Shown in pieces: positions 1 to 8,290 of a stretch of 64,000 bases of DNA. The notes beneath the pieces were generated by a model. It was not told the origin of the DNA and searched no databases. It saw only the letters and a program-made list of their open reading frames with translations. How positions within the stretch are numbered: position 1 is the stretch's first letter; each line of letters begins with the position of its first letter. Source of the DNA: Muribaculaceae bacterium (GTDB lineage Bacteria; Bacteroidota; Bacteroidia; Bacteroidales; Muribaculaceae); NCBI GenBank assembly GCA_023667285.1, contig JAMPAK010000001.1, forward strand, positions 1,236,846-1,300,845, in the 5' to 3' direction. The position numbers and the translations under genes were made by a program.

Positions 1-1
1 G

Positions 2-1102
2 CGCCATATCCTTGACAAGACAAAGCTGAGGAATGAGCATGACCTGCGCAGGGATGACCTCATCAATAAATTCGAGCTTGACGACATGGCACGCAGCCAT
101 GCGAGAGCCGGTAAATTTGATGATGCCACCACGCATACTGAACTTCTTAAGAATCAGATAGGGAATCAGAAGATCGTCGATGAGTATTCTGATGCCCGAT
201 ATGAGGTGGACTTTGGCCGTAAAAAGTCAGAGATAGACCTCGAGCTGGAGGTTGAGAAGAGAAAACGAGAGATGGAGGCTGAGGAGATGGAACGTCTCAA
301 ACGCCAGAACATGGATATGTTCTCTTTCTGGGCCGACGAGGATGAGAAGAAGTCGCAGAACGACCATCGACGTAAAATCGAAGATAAGATGGTGGATCAC
401 CAGCATGACCAGACCATGGCACAGACCATGGCTGCCCATGAGCAGGCCATGCGCGACAAGGAACTGGAAAGCCGCCGTGTCAGCGCCACCATGTCTGCCG
501 ACCAACTGATGGCCGAGCAAGCCGCTCAACTTGACAGCGAGGCGCAGCGGCGGATGGCTGACGCTATCGGAGGCGCAAAAGTCAGCGAGGCTGAAAACCG
601 ATTGCGCCAACAGCAGATTGAGGATGCGCGCCGCCGCGAAGAGGAGGCAAAAAGAGAGGCCTATGAACGTGAGGAGTGTCTGAGAGCCGACCAACGCAAC
701 TTCTTCAGTCAGATCAGCGCAGACAGAGATGCAATGCTCAGTACGATGAAGGATGTCATCGGGACTGTGGCAGGCGTGAGAAATCAAGCCAGCCAGATAG
801 AGAGCGAGAACCGCAATCTCAACACCCGGCTGTCTGACAGCGAGCGCCACATCTCTTATCGCGAGGATGAGGTGCGCCGCCTCGATGAGCGATTGAGGCA
901 TGAACAGGGAAGGAACGACGAGACGTATCGCAATGTGCTTTCCCATGAAGAGAAACTCCAAAACACTACTGTAGATGCTATAAAGGCGGCGTCAGCCACG
1001 AAGCAAACATTCGTGATATGCCCCTCATGCGGAAAACAGGTGAGGGAATGGAAATTCTGCGAAAAGTGTGGAAATGAACTTGCCATTGCCCCTAACAAAT
1101 AG
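2..1102 (+). CDS. Coiled-coil protein with C-terminal zinc ribbon (5' truncated by window edge)
   Basis: The frame is open from the first codon of the window, so the true start lies upstream; the first in-frame ATG (86) is probably internal. The visible part is almost entirely charged heptad-like helix, rich in Glu, Arg, Lys and Gln, with a less charged stretch around MSADQLMAEQAAQL. It ends in a four-cysteine zinc ribbon, CPSCG followed after about 12 residues by CEKCG. The helix-plus-ribbon tail resembles the tails of bacterial SPFH (flotillin-like) proteins, so an SPFH or other N-terminal domain may lie outside the window; that is inference. The stop is 6 bases before the next gene, which indicates one operon with the Sel1 and peptidase genes. 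The function is not known; a scaffold or adaptor role is the simplest reading. Confidence 0.8.
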   Translation, partial: RHILDKTKLRNEHDLRRDDLINKFELDDMARSHARAGKFDDATTHTELLKNQIGNQKIVDEYSDARYEVDFGRKKSEIDLELEVEKRKREMEAEEMERLKRQNMDMFSFWADEDEKKSQNDHRRKIEDKMVDHQHDQTMAQTMAAHEQAMRDKELESRRVSATMSADQLMAEQAAQLDSEAQRRMADAIGGAKVSEAENRLRQQQIEDARRREEEAKREAYEREECLRADQRNFFSQISADRDAMLSTMKDVIGTVAGVRNQASQIESENRNLNTRLSDSERHISYREDEVRRLDERLRHEQGRNDETYRNVLSHEEKLQNTTVDAIKAASATKQTFVICPSCGKQVREWKFCEKCGNELAIAPNK

Positions 1103-1108
1103 TGGAAC

Positions 1109-2872
1109 ATGATGGAAAACAATGAGAATAACAAGAATCCACTTATTCAGGGAGACCACAGCTCCATCGCTGTGAAGGATCTGAATAACAATGTGGATAA
1201 CCATACTGACTCCCACGATGTAGTCACTCACAACACCCATAACAACACCGTGAACCAGAACAGTTCGGTGGTGTATAATGGGAGCGCTGCTACTGAGAAA
1301 CTGCTGTCAGAAAGGCGGGAAGAATATCGTGTGTTCTGTCAGAAGAACATCGTGTCGCGAGTGATAAGCCGCAACACGAGGATTGAGCTGAACGAGATGT
1401 CATCGCGCCTTCAGCTCGACCAGTCGGCCGCTGAGGAGATTGAGCGCTCGGTGCTTTCAAAATTAGATTCAGGGACGCTGTCGCATACAGACCGAATCAC
1501 CCTCAACATAGCCATAGAGGCATTGCACAATGGCTCGGCCAAGGATATGGTCGACAAACTGACAGTGCTAGCTGACAAGACTGAGAATGAGGAGGTGCAG
1601 TATTATGCCAATCTCTCGCTTGCAATCTACGATCCTCGGAAATGTGCCCAGAGATATGAGCAGCGGCAATTTGACAGCTATTGGCAGACCTTCTGGGCCT
1701 ATCTCGCTTATAAGCGCAACGGCAACAACCAGAAAGCCGAGCAACTGCTGACACATCTCACTGCCTGGGCCGACCAACCGGACGACCAGGTGACGCTGCT
1801 CAGTGGCGCCGGGTATCTCTACGATTACTTCGCAGCCAACGGGAGCGACAGTCTGAAGAGGACAGCATTGGGCTATCTTAACAGTTGCTGCTCGCTTTCG
1901 CCTATACTAGACGGGTTTGTTAAGGCTCTTCAATATTTGTGTAGCGCGACGCGCCCGCTGCACTACACCAACTCATCGGAGATTGACCCATATCTGACCA
2001 TCTTCGGTGCGAAGGCCAAGACACCTGTCAAGACTCAGCCAAACTCATTTGGCTCAGTTGGGAGTGCCGCTGCCACACCTGCAGCCAAGTCAATAGACGT
2101 GCCACATGTGACAGATCCCAAAGTGTATGAGATCGCTCAGGCGGCAAACCGGCCACATGAATCAACCCCATCATCGCGCCCAATAAGCCAGCCGGTTGAT
2201 TATGAAGCCTCAGCCTCTAAACAATCCTCGGGTGGTAAGGGGAAATATGTGGTTATCGGAATCATAGCGATAGCAGCATTCTACTTCATGTTCCGGCCGG
2301 ATGACTCAAGTAAAGATGAGCAGCCTGAGGCATCTGCCACAACAGAGATAGTTGAGACGCCGTCCGACAACACTGTCACAACAACCTCCGATGTCTCCAA
2401 GAGGAAATCTGAAGGGGCCAAGGCTAAAACCGCCACAAGCGCCAATAAATCGAAAAGCAGTTCCTCTGTCAACGACTCCAAGCCCAAACAGCAAGAGTCC
2501 AACACAGCCCAAGTCGAGGCCAAATCTGATGAGGCGACAAATATCGTGGTTGACACAAAGCCCAAAGTGTCAGAAATCGAGCAGTTGACCAGCCAGGCTC
2601 AAGCCGGTGATGCGCGTTCAGCCTATATTCTTGGCAACAAATATTTCAACGGCGATGGCGTCAAAAAGAACAACAAGGCTGCCTTCAACTATTTCTCGCA
2701 ATCAGCATCAAGCGGCAGTGTCGAAGCCATGTATATGGTGGGGCTGTGCTACAGAATGGGGCGAGGTGTCTCCAAAAATATCGACCAGGCGAAACAATGG
2801 TGGACAAAAGCAGCCTCTCATGGACACCGCCAGGCCGCTGAAGAACTTGAAGAATTGAAATCACTAATGTAA
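1109..2872 (+). CDS. Single-span membrane protein with Asn/His-rich N-terminus and C-terminal Sel1 repeats
   Basis: The 587-residue product has four parts. Residues 1 to about 62 are rich in Asn, His, Asp and Thr (HTDSHDVVTHNTHNNT) and look disordered or metal-binding. Residues about 65-290 are helical and TPR-like. A hydrophobic span at about 379-395 (VVIGIIAIAAFYFMF) is followed by a long Ser/Thr/Lys-rich linker. About 500-587 hold two Sel1 repeats (AYILGNKYFNGDGV and AMYMVGLCYRMGRGV). There is no signal peptide, so the N-terminal half is probably cytosolic; the side on which the repeats lie is uncertain. Sel1 repeats bind proteins. Position between a zinc-ribbon coiled coil and a peptidase suggests a membrane anchor, or a substrate, of the same system. 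Two adjacent ATG codons (1109, 1112) make the start uncertain by one residue. Confidence 0.8.
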   Translation: MMENNENNKNPLIQGDHSSIAVKDLNNNVDNHTDSHDVVTHNTHNNTVNQNSSVVYNGSAATEKLLSERREEYRVFCQKNIVSRVISRNTRIELNEMSSRLQLDQSAAEEIERSVLSKLDSGTLSHTDRITLNIAIEALHNGSAKDMVDKLTVLADKTENEEVQYYANLSLAIYDPRKCAQRYEQRQFDSYWQTFWAYLAYKRNGNNQKAEQLLTHLTAWADQPDDQVTLLSGAGYLYDYFAANGSDSLKRTALGYLNSCCSLSPILDGFVKALQYLCSATRPLHYTNSSEIDPYLTIFGAKAKTPVKTQPNSFGSVGSAAATPAAKSIDVPHVTDPKVYEIAQAANRPHESTPSSRPISQPVDYEASASKQSSGGKGKYVVIGIIAIAAFYFMFRPDDSSKDEQPEASATTEIVETPSDNTVTTTSDVSKRKSEGAKAKTATSANKSKSSSSVNDSKPKQQESNTAQVEAKSDEATNIVVDTKPKVSEIEQLTSQAQAGDARSAYILGNKYFNGDGVKKNNKAAFNYFSQSASSGSVEAMYMVGLCYRMGRGVSKNIDQAKQWWTKAASHGHRQAAEELEELKSLM

Positions 2873-2889
2873 CTTAAAAACTCATAACT

Positions 2890-3486
2890 ATGAAAAAAGT
2901 ACTGACAGCCATATTCTGTCTGTTAGCAGCGGCGCTGCTGACATCGGCACCGGCCTACGGTAAAAATCCGTTCTCTCTCAAGAACATTATCAATGTCCTT
3001 ACCGAACCAGTTGACGAACCTTCAGAAGATTCTTCCACTTCTAACCCTAACAAGGGGGGCAAGAAACCCCGTACCACCGACACAAGACTTCGTGTCAAGA
3101 CCGGACTCGATGGACTGGTTGTAAAGGTGAAGAGCTGCTATGTAGACCAGAATGACAATGCCATCATTGAGTTTTCTGTTGAGAATCAGACAGACAACGA
3201 TGAAACCATAACATTCAAGGCTAGTGGCTCAGAGGCCTATGACGATGAGGGTACATGTTGCACCCAGAAACAAATCAGTTTCGCAACCCCCAACGGGCAG
3301 TTTGAGGAGAGGCTTAGTATTGGGACTCCATCTGATATACCTGTGAAGGTAATGATGAAGATTAAAGATATTGACGATGTCGCATCTATGTTTAAACTGG
3401 TGAATATCAGTATATGGGCACAAAAGGCTTATAAAAATGAAACCATTCAGATAAAGAACCTGCCCATCGCGCGCGAAGGTGATTGA
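2890..3486 (+). CDS. Exported small hypothetical protein
   Basis: This 198-residue protein starts with a clear signal peptide (MKKVLTAIFCLLAAALLTSA, cleavage probably after AYG near residue 25). A low-complexity Ser/Asn/Lys/Gly linker (about residues 40-62) leads into a compact domain of about 130 residues with alternating strands. It looks like an immunoglobulin-type or DUF4352-like fold (VENQTDNDETITFKASGSEA), but I do not recognise the family. There is no lipobox, so it should be soluble in the periplasm. It follows the Sel1 protein by 17 bases and precedes the small zinc-ribbon gene by 5 bases, so it belongs to the cassette's operon. It is the only exported member, which suggests that the system monitors or acts on the envelope. 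Confidence 0.75.
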   Translation: MKKVLTAIFCLLAAALLTSAPAYGKNPFSLKNIINVLTEPVDEPSEDSSTSNPNKGGKKPRTTDTRLRVKTGLDGLVVKVKSCYVDQNDNAIIEFSVENQTDNDETITFKASGSEAYDDEGTCCTQKQISFATPNGQFEERLSIGTPSDIPVKVMMKIKDIDDVASMFKLVNISIWAQKAYKNETIQIKNLPIAREGD

Positions 3487-3491
3487 ACGAT

Positions 3492-4118
3492 ATGAGATTT
3501 TGTCCAAACTGTGGAACCAAGATAGACGTGTCTCGTGGAATCTTCTGCCCGGAATGCGGGCAGAAGATTCCCGTTACTATAGCTCAGCCATCCACAAGGA
3601 TTGCGAAAAAGGATGGCTGGACCATTATGGCCGAGACAGCCATGAAAATGAATTATGCGCCCATGGCCAAGGGTGGGCTGACTGAGCCTCGCAGGAGTGA
3701 TAAACCGATTGTCTGTGACTTCCGCAGGGACGACTATGAGTCGCTTTCCACCTGTATTTATGCGATGGGTGATTACCTGGACTATGTCGCTGTCAATCTC
3801 GACTACAGAAGCGTCCAGCCACTTATACAAGAGTTTAATCATGATGTGGTAAAGTATGAAGAAATGTGTCATGAGTGCTCGTATAAGTTGGATTACCCGC
3901 CCCCATTCGCTCCATTCCTTTTGAAACTGAGGCAATATTTCTCGAACGCAATCACAGCCCTCTATGATGAATTTCCCGATGCCTTTGATGGCAACATCAG
4001 GACATTAAAATTGTATATCAACACAATCAATGTGGTGAATGAAGGTGCCTACAATCGTAAGCTGTTCTATGGGGAATTCAACGATGGGCTCATGGTGGAT
4101 GACACAACGAATGCGTAA
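3492..4118 (+). CDS. N-terminal zinc-ribbon protein, helical C-terminal domain
   Basis: The product (208 residues from the ATG at 3492) begins directly with a double-CxxC zinc ribbon, MRFCPNCGTKID then FCPECGQKIP. The rest is an unrecognised, mainly helical domain with two further cysteines (MCHECSYK near residue 125). A TTG at 3483 overlapping the previous stop would add three residues; I chose the ATG because the ribbon then starts at the usual distance from the N-terminus. This type of N-terminal ribbon is common in bacterial proteins that bind partners or membranes through a second module. It sits between the exported protein and the large peptidase protein (11 bases to the next start). 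It is the second ribbon protein in the cassette. Confidence 0.75.
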   Translation: MRFCPNCGTKIDVSRGIFCPECGQKIPVTIAQPSTRIAKKDGWTIMAETAMKMNYAPMAKGGLTEPRRSDKPIVCDFRRDDYESLSTCIYAMGDYLDYVAVNLDYRSVQPLIQEFNHDVVKYEEMCHECSYKLDYPPPFAPFLLKLRQYFSNAITALYDEFPDAFDGNIRTLKLYINTINVVNEGAYNRKLFYGEFNDGLMVDDTTNA

Positions 4119-4129
4119 CATTCTGATAT

Positions 4130-6607
4130 ATGAATATTAACGAACGAATGGAGCAACTGCGCCAAGAGATGGAACAACGGCGCAGGGAGATGGAAGAGCG
4201 GATGAGTCAGATGCAGAGCACACTGAATGGCAGCAAAAAGCCGTCACTCAATGTGCCTCAACAGACTGAGAGCGTGAACCGGAGCACTCCATTGCTTCAC
4301 CATGAAGGGCTGGAGGATGAGTCGGAAACCAAACTCGGCATGTTTGAGCGGCTCTATTCCGGCAGTTACCCACATCACAGAGCAAGGACATTCCAATCTT
4401 TCGGGTATAGCGATTTAGATTTCTCGCCATACACCAATCTACTCGCGGGAATAGGAGAAATAGAGCTCTATGAGTCGCTGAAGTTTATTGTACGGGATCT
4501 GTGTGACACAACTATTGAAAAGAAGAAATCGACCTATGGCGATTTCCTTTATCTACTGGAGAATAAGCAGTTTAAAGAGTTTTTGGGAAAGATTATCGGC
4601 GACACGGATCTGTTCAAGAAACAACTTGAGGCAATCAGGCGAATCCGCAACTCAGCTAATCATAAGGGGATTGTCACGGAAGCAATTTTCAATAAATTCT
4701 TTGAAAAAGAATATGTCCCGTTCTTTAATGAGACTTTGAAAGCGCTCATAGCCATCAAAGGAAAGCGAGCTGAGGATTTTGAGGGATATCAGGAGGCGAG
4801 GACATTCGATGACAAAGCACAATCAGGGGATTCAATAAACCCAATCTCGGGAAAGGGTATGGAGGCCTACAACTCCTCATTATCGACACGCGGGGATAAA
4901 AGCAGTGAGCCGGACAAGGACACGAAGACATGCGTGATATTGACCGACACTAATCAATTGGCCCTGAAGTACAATAGTGAGATTGCTCTGCGCACAAATC
5001 ATGGCGGGATTTTCAATTTCGGGGCCAAGATCCGATTGCAGTTGGATCTGACTTTGATAAACCTGCAGAAAGTCGCGGATACGAACGATGAAAGAATAAA
5101 ATATCTAATCATTGATATCGCCGAACCGGAATGGTGCAAACTGATTGGCGATGACAAAACCTGGCTCTCCTATTTAAGGGTACTTGAAGCCTATAGGGAG
5201 GGCCTGGCCGATGGAAGCGGCATCGATTCTCCGTCATATCTCTATATATTAGGGGGCGATGATGTGATTCCAATGCCACGGCTGAGGAACCCAATAGATG
5301 ATGAATTTAAAAGAGCCAATAATATAGACACACTGGAAGCCACTATCGAGGCTGACTGGCTTTACAGTTTCTCGATGGGCAGCGTCAAGGTAGATGGCCG
5401 TGGATATCTCGATTTCGAAGGATTGACCAACGAGAGAGCTGTATTCTACGTGAGCCGTCTGCCGCTGGAATCAGGCCTGATGGAATCAAGTTTTGAAGAT
5501 GACGTCCTGGGATATCTCAACAGAACTCTAAAACACCATCTTGAAAACGGCAAGATCACCAAGGTGGGAGCTGTGACGAGCGAGGTGTGCCGGAAAGTCA
5601 TGGACCTGACAATCCAGGGATTTCCACGTTGTGACCTGGACGGCTTCGGGAAAGCATACCAGTATAAGGGGGCCTTCCTCAGCCCGGATATATCACTTGA
5701 CAACCCGTCAGTGAAGGATGAGCAGATTTTGTCGGCCTATGTTGACAAGATCAGAAGCTGCCAAATGGTGACATTTGATCTGCACGGGACACCTCATCCC
5801 AAGTATCGGGCCTTTGCCGGGGAGGCTGCCAACCATCAAAAGACCCAGGCGTTCATACCGGAGTTCTTGTCTCACTCTGAGATAAAGGTGATTGTCCCCA
5901 TCTGTTGCTGGGGCGCAAAGTATATAGGCTACCGGCGTGACAATTCTACGTTGCTCTATTCGTTCTATAAGGCAGACAATCTGCTGTTTATGGGATCATG
6001 CCGGACGGCTTATGGCAGTGTCGACTCCACGGATGAGAAGGAGGAGACCCGACTGCTCTACGGCTCATGGCTGATGAGACTGTTCATGCAATATATCTTG
6101 GCAGGCTACAGGGGAGCCGAGGCATTGCACAGGGCAAAGGTGATGTTTCTAAAAAATCACTGCGACAGGTCGCCGTTCAGCCTGCTGACTGTGCTGGAGT
6201 TCAATCTGTTTGGAGACCCGACCCTTAGATTTGAGCCTACCGTGCCGATAGATGATATTGTTCGAATCTCCCAATCATCATCTCTCATCCTGCCTGATTT
6301 CTCAGACTTTGACAGCCGATATTCGGAGGAAACAATCTATGAGGAGCAGGATGAGAAGACGTTGCTTTCAAGGGTCAGGAATCTTGTTGACAAGAACTTG
6401 AATGACGTGCGTGAGCGGATGAACAAAGTTTTGTATCAGCACTATAACATCCGGCCGGAGAATCTCCGAAAAATTACAAAATACACCACCGGACGCGGAA
6501 CGAAAGGCCTGAGATTTGTATACTCAGACGATGGTCCATATCCAAGCACCATCTACGCCCTTTCAGATGAAAAGGGAAATTTGAATAAGGTGGTGCATAT
6601 GAAGTAG
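4130..6607 (+). CDS. Coiled coil - HEPN-like - caspase/gingipain-like (clan CD, C25-type) peptidase
   Basis: The 825-residue protein has no signal peptide. Residues 1-30 form a charged coiled coil. Residues about 100-210 are helical with IRRIRNSANHKG, in which R173 and H178 make an RX4H motif as in HEPN domains. Residues about 265-700 look like a C25/caspase-hemoglobinase fold: a strand-rich start (CVILTDT), YILGGDDVIPMPR at 371-383, a catalytic-type His in TFDLHGTPH (H552), a catalytic-type Cys in VPICCWGA (C592 or C593, with C593-W-G matching the caspase C-x-G pattern), GSCRTAYGS at 622-630, and NLFGDPTLRFEP at 692-703, the C-terminal signature of gingipain-type domains. The last 120 residues are an unassigned tail. 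Gingipains are secreted, but this protein should be cytosolic, as in caspase-based immunity or regulated proteolysis. The peptidase fold is well supported; activity and substrate are inference. Confidence 0.8.
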   Translation: MNINERMEQLRQEMEQRRREMEERMSQMQSTLNGSKKPSLNVPQQTESVNRSTPLLHHEGLEDESETKLGMFERLYSGSYPHHRARTFQSFGYSDLDFSPYTNLLAGIGEIELYESLKFIVRDLCDTTIEKKKSTYGDFLYLLENKQFKEFLGKIIGDTDLFKKQLEAIRRIRNSANHKGIVTEAIFNKFFEKEYVPFFNETLKALIAIKGKRAEDFEGYQEARTFDDKAQSGDSINPISGKGMEAYNSSLSTRGDKSSEPDKDTKTCVILTDTNQLALKYNSEIALRTNHGGIFNFGAKIRLQLDLTLINLQKVADTNDERIKYLIIDIAEPEWCKLIGDDKTWLSYLRVLEAYREGLADGSGIDSPSYLYILGGDDVIPMPRLRNPIDDEFKRANNIDTLEATIEADWLYSFSMGSVKVDGRGYLDFEGLTNERAVFYVSRLPLESGLMESSFEDDVLGYLNRTLKHHLENGKITKVGAVTSEVCRKVMDLTIQGFPRCDLDGFGKAYQYKGAFLSPDISLDNPSVKDEQILSAYVDKIRSCQMVTFDLHGTPHPKYRAFAGEAANHQKTQAFIPEFLSHSEIKVIVPICCWGAKYIGYRRDNSTLLYSFYKADNLLFMGSCRTAYGSVDSTDEKEETRLLYGSWLMRLFMQYILAGYRGAEALHRAKVMFLKNHCDRSPFSLLTVLEFNLFGDPTLRFEPTVPIDDIVRISQSSSLILPDFSDFDSRYSEETIYEEQDEKTLLSRVRNLVDKNLNDVRERMNKVLYQHYNIRPENLRKITKYTTGRGTKGLRFVYSDDGPYPSTIYALSDEKGNLNKVVHMK

Positions 6608-6625
6608 AGAACTAAAAGAGACACG

Positions 6626-6663
6626 GATGGGGGTGGACAAGTTTTGGCTCGTCCACCCCCATC
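6626..6663. terminator. Bidirectional terminator, 13-bp perfect stem
   Basis: GATGGGGGTGGAC (6626-6638) pairs perfectly with GTCCACCCCCATC (6651-6663) across a 12-base loop. It lies 19 bases after the peptidase stop and 18 bases before the end of the convergent adenylation gene. A T-rich tract follows on both strands, so it can serve both. Confidence 0.85.
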
Positions 6664-6680
6664 AGTATAATATTTTCCGT

Positions 6681-8165
6681 TTAGACGGCGGCTGCGTCTT
6701 TAAGCACCACCGGGAGCGCAAGTTGGTTGACCTGCCCGGTGGCTGTCACCGGGAGCTGGCGCAGCAGCACGAAGAACTCAGGCACCATGTAGGCCGGCAG
6801 ATACTGTGCCAGGCGGTTCTTGGTCCACGAGAGGGAGAATGTGGTCGACGACGGGACAACATATGCCACGAGGTAGACCGACCCTTTCTCGTCGGTGTAA
6901 TGCACAACTGTGCAATCCTTGACCTCGCCTGAGGCCATGAGTGCGCGCTCGACTTCGCCTGTCACCACACGCTTGCCTGTCACAAGCACCTCTGAGTCCT
7001 TGCGGTGGAGATATTCGAGCGAACCGTCGGGCAGGATGCGCCCCATGTCGCCCGTGCGGGCTATGCGTGTGCCGTCGGGGAGCGATGTCAGCGAGGCGAG
7101 CTGCTCAGACCTGCGGTCGCCTGTGAAGGAGTCGGCCACACCGTCGCCAGAGATGCATATCTCACCCTCCTCCCCATCGGGGACAGGATTGAGATTGTTG
7201 TCGAGGATATGTATCCCCACGCCCTCCATGGGCTTGCCCACGGGATAGTAACCGCCCGGGAGTGAATGACCCTCGTTGCAGCAATAGAGGGTTGATAGAA
7301 CTGTGGCCTCCTGCGGGCCATATGTGTTATAGACGGGTATCTGCTCGATGAGATGGTCGACAGAATTTGGAGAGAGCTGGTCACCACCGGAGATGACCAT
7401 GCGGAGGGTCATAGGCAGCGACTTCATGGCGTTCAACTCATGAAGCAGATAGGGGAATCCACTAATGATGGAGACATACTGCTCATCGGCAAAACGGATG
7501 AGTGCCTCAGGGTCATTGCGCGTGGAGGCTGAGGGGATGGCCAGGACAGCGCCGTTGAGGAGAGTGCCGAACACCTCTTCCATGAATATGTTGACTATGA
7601 CGGCTGAGTACTGGAGCAGCACATCGTCAGGAGTGATATTGAATGCTTTTCCAAAGCGCCGGGCCATGCTGACCACCTGACGGTTGCCCACCATGATGCC
7701 GAGGGGAAAGCCGGAGGAACTGGAGGTGTAGAGTATGTAAGCCGCACGGTCGGCTCGGCTGCGGTCAGGGAGCGGCATGAGCGCCGGGTTGGAATAAATG
7801 TTGGGGGTGACGATGAGTAGGTTGAACTTGTTGACCAGTGAGGAGTATTTTTCCTGAGTGATTACAAAGTCTACACCGTTCTCAGTCAGGAATTTCACCA
7901 TTCTCTCAGGGGGGAAATCAGGCTCGACAGGCACAAACGCCGCGCCGGCCTTGTTGATGGCCAGGAGTGAGGCCACCATCTCGACAGAGTGGTCCATCAC
8001 CACGCCGACGCGGGCGGGTATGAACGTTGGGAAGCGCGAGATGAGAGTGTCGACCAAAAGGTCGAGGCCTGCATAATTAACACAGGAGCGCTCGTCAATG
8101 GCGGCTGGGTGGTCGGGATTAGCGGTGACGAGCTCTTTGAAGCGTGAGTAAATCGTCGGGTTCAT
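6681..8165 (-). CDS. Stand-alone adenylation (AMP-binding) protein with degenerate catalytic motifs
   Basis: The protein (494 residues from the ATG at 8165; an upstream start at 8213 would add 16) is an ANL-superfamily adenylation domain of the NRPS type without carrier or condensation domains. Motifs in order: A3-like YTSSSSGFPLG at 146-156 (consensus TSGTTGxPKG, so the Gly and Lys are replaced), A5 YGPQEATV at 282-289, A7 TGDMGRILPDGS at 371-382, A8-like VTGKRVVTGEVE at 395-405, and A10-like TATGQVNQLALP at 474-485, where the usual catalytic Lys of NGKVDR is Gln478. Substrate recognition may persist, but adenylate formation should be weak or lost. A possible -7 element (TAACTTTA) lies at 8229-8236. 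The function is unknown; a regulatory or amino-acid-binding role is possible. Confidence 0.8.
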   Translation of the reverse strand: MNPTIYSRFKELVTANPDHPAAIDERSCVNYAGLDLLVDTLISRFPTFIPARVGVVMDHSVEMVASLLAINKAGAAFVPVEPDFPPERMVKFLTENGVDFVITQEKYSSLVNKFNLLIVTPNIYSNPALMPLPDRSRADRAAYILYTSSSSGFPLGIMVGNRQVVSMARRFGKAFNITPDDVLLQYSAVIVNIFMEEVFGTLLNGAVLAIPSASTRNDPEALIRFADEQYVSIISGFPYLLHELNAMKSLPMTLRMVISGGDQLSPNSVDHLIEQIPVYNTYGPQEATVLSTLYCCNEGHSLPGGYYPVGKPMEGVGIHILDNNLNPVPDGEEGEICISGDGVADSFTGDRRSEQLASLTSLPDGTRIARTGDMGRILPDGSLEYLHRKDSEVLVTGKRVVTGEVERALMASGEVKDCTVVHYTDEKGSVYLVAYVVPSSTTFSLSWTKNRLAQYLPAYMVPEFFVLLRQLPVTATGQVNQLALPVVLKDAAAV

Positions 8166-8290
8166 AATTGTAACAATCTCTGAGTTATATCTAAACAACA
8201 ATCGCCTAAACATCTAGGTTCAAGCAACTAAAGTTAAATAAATTGCGAAATTGTAACAATTTGGGGCTTATTTGCAAAAACGCCAGATTT

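Noticed and set aside
227..961. Hydrophobic open frame on the minus strand across the coiled-coil gene
   Set aside because: It is the reverse of a regular charged coiled coil, which gives long artificial frames; there are no start signals or neighbours.
4130..6607. Secreted gingipain processing the fimbriae
   Set aside because: The protein has no signal peptide or sorting domain and lies in a different operon far from the fimbria genes.
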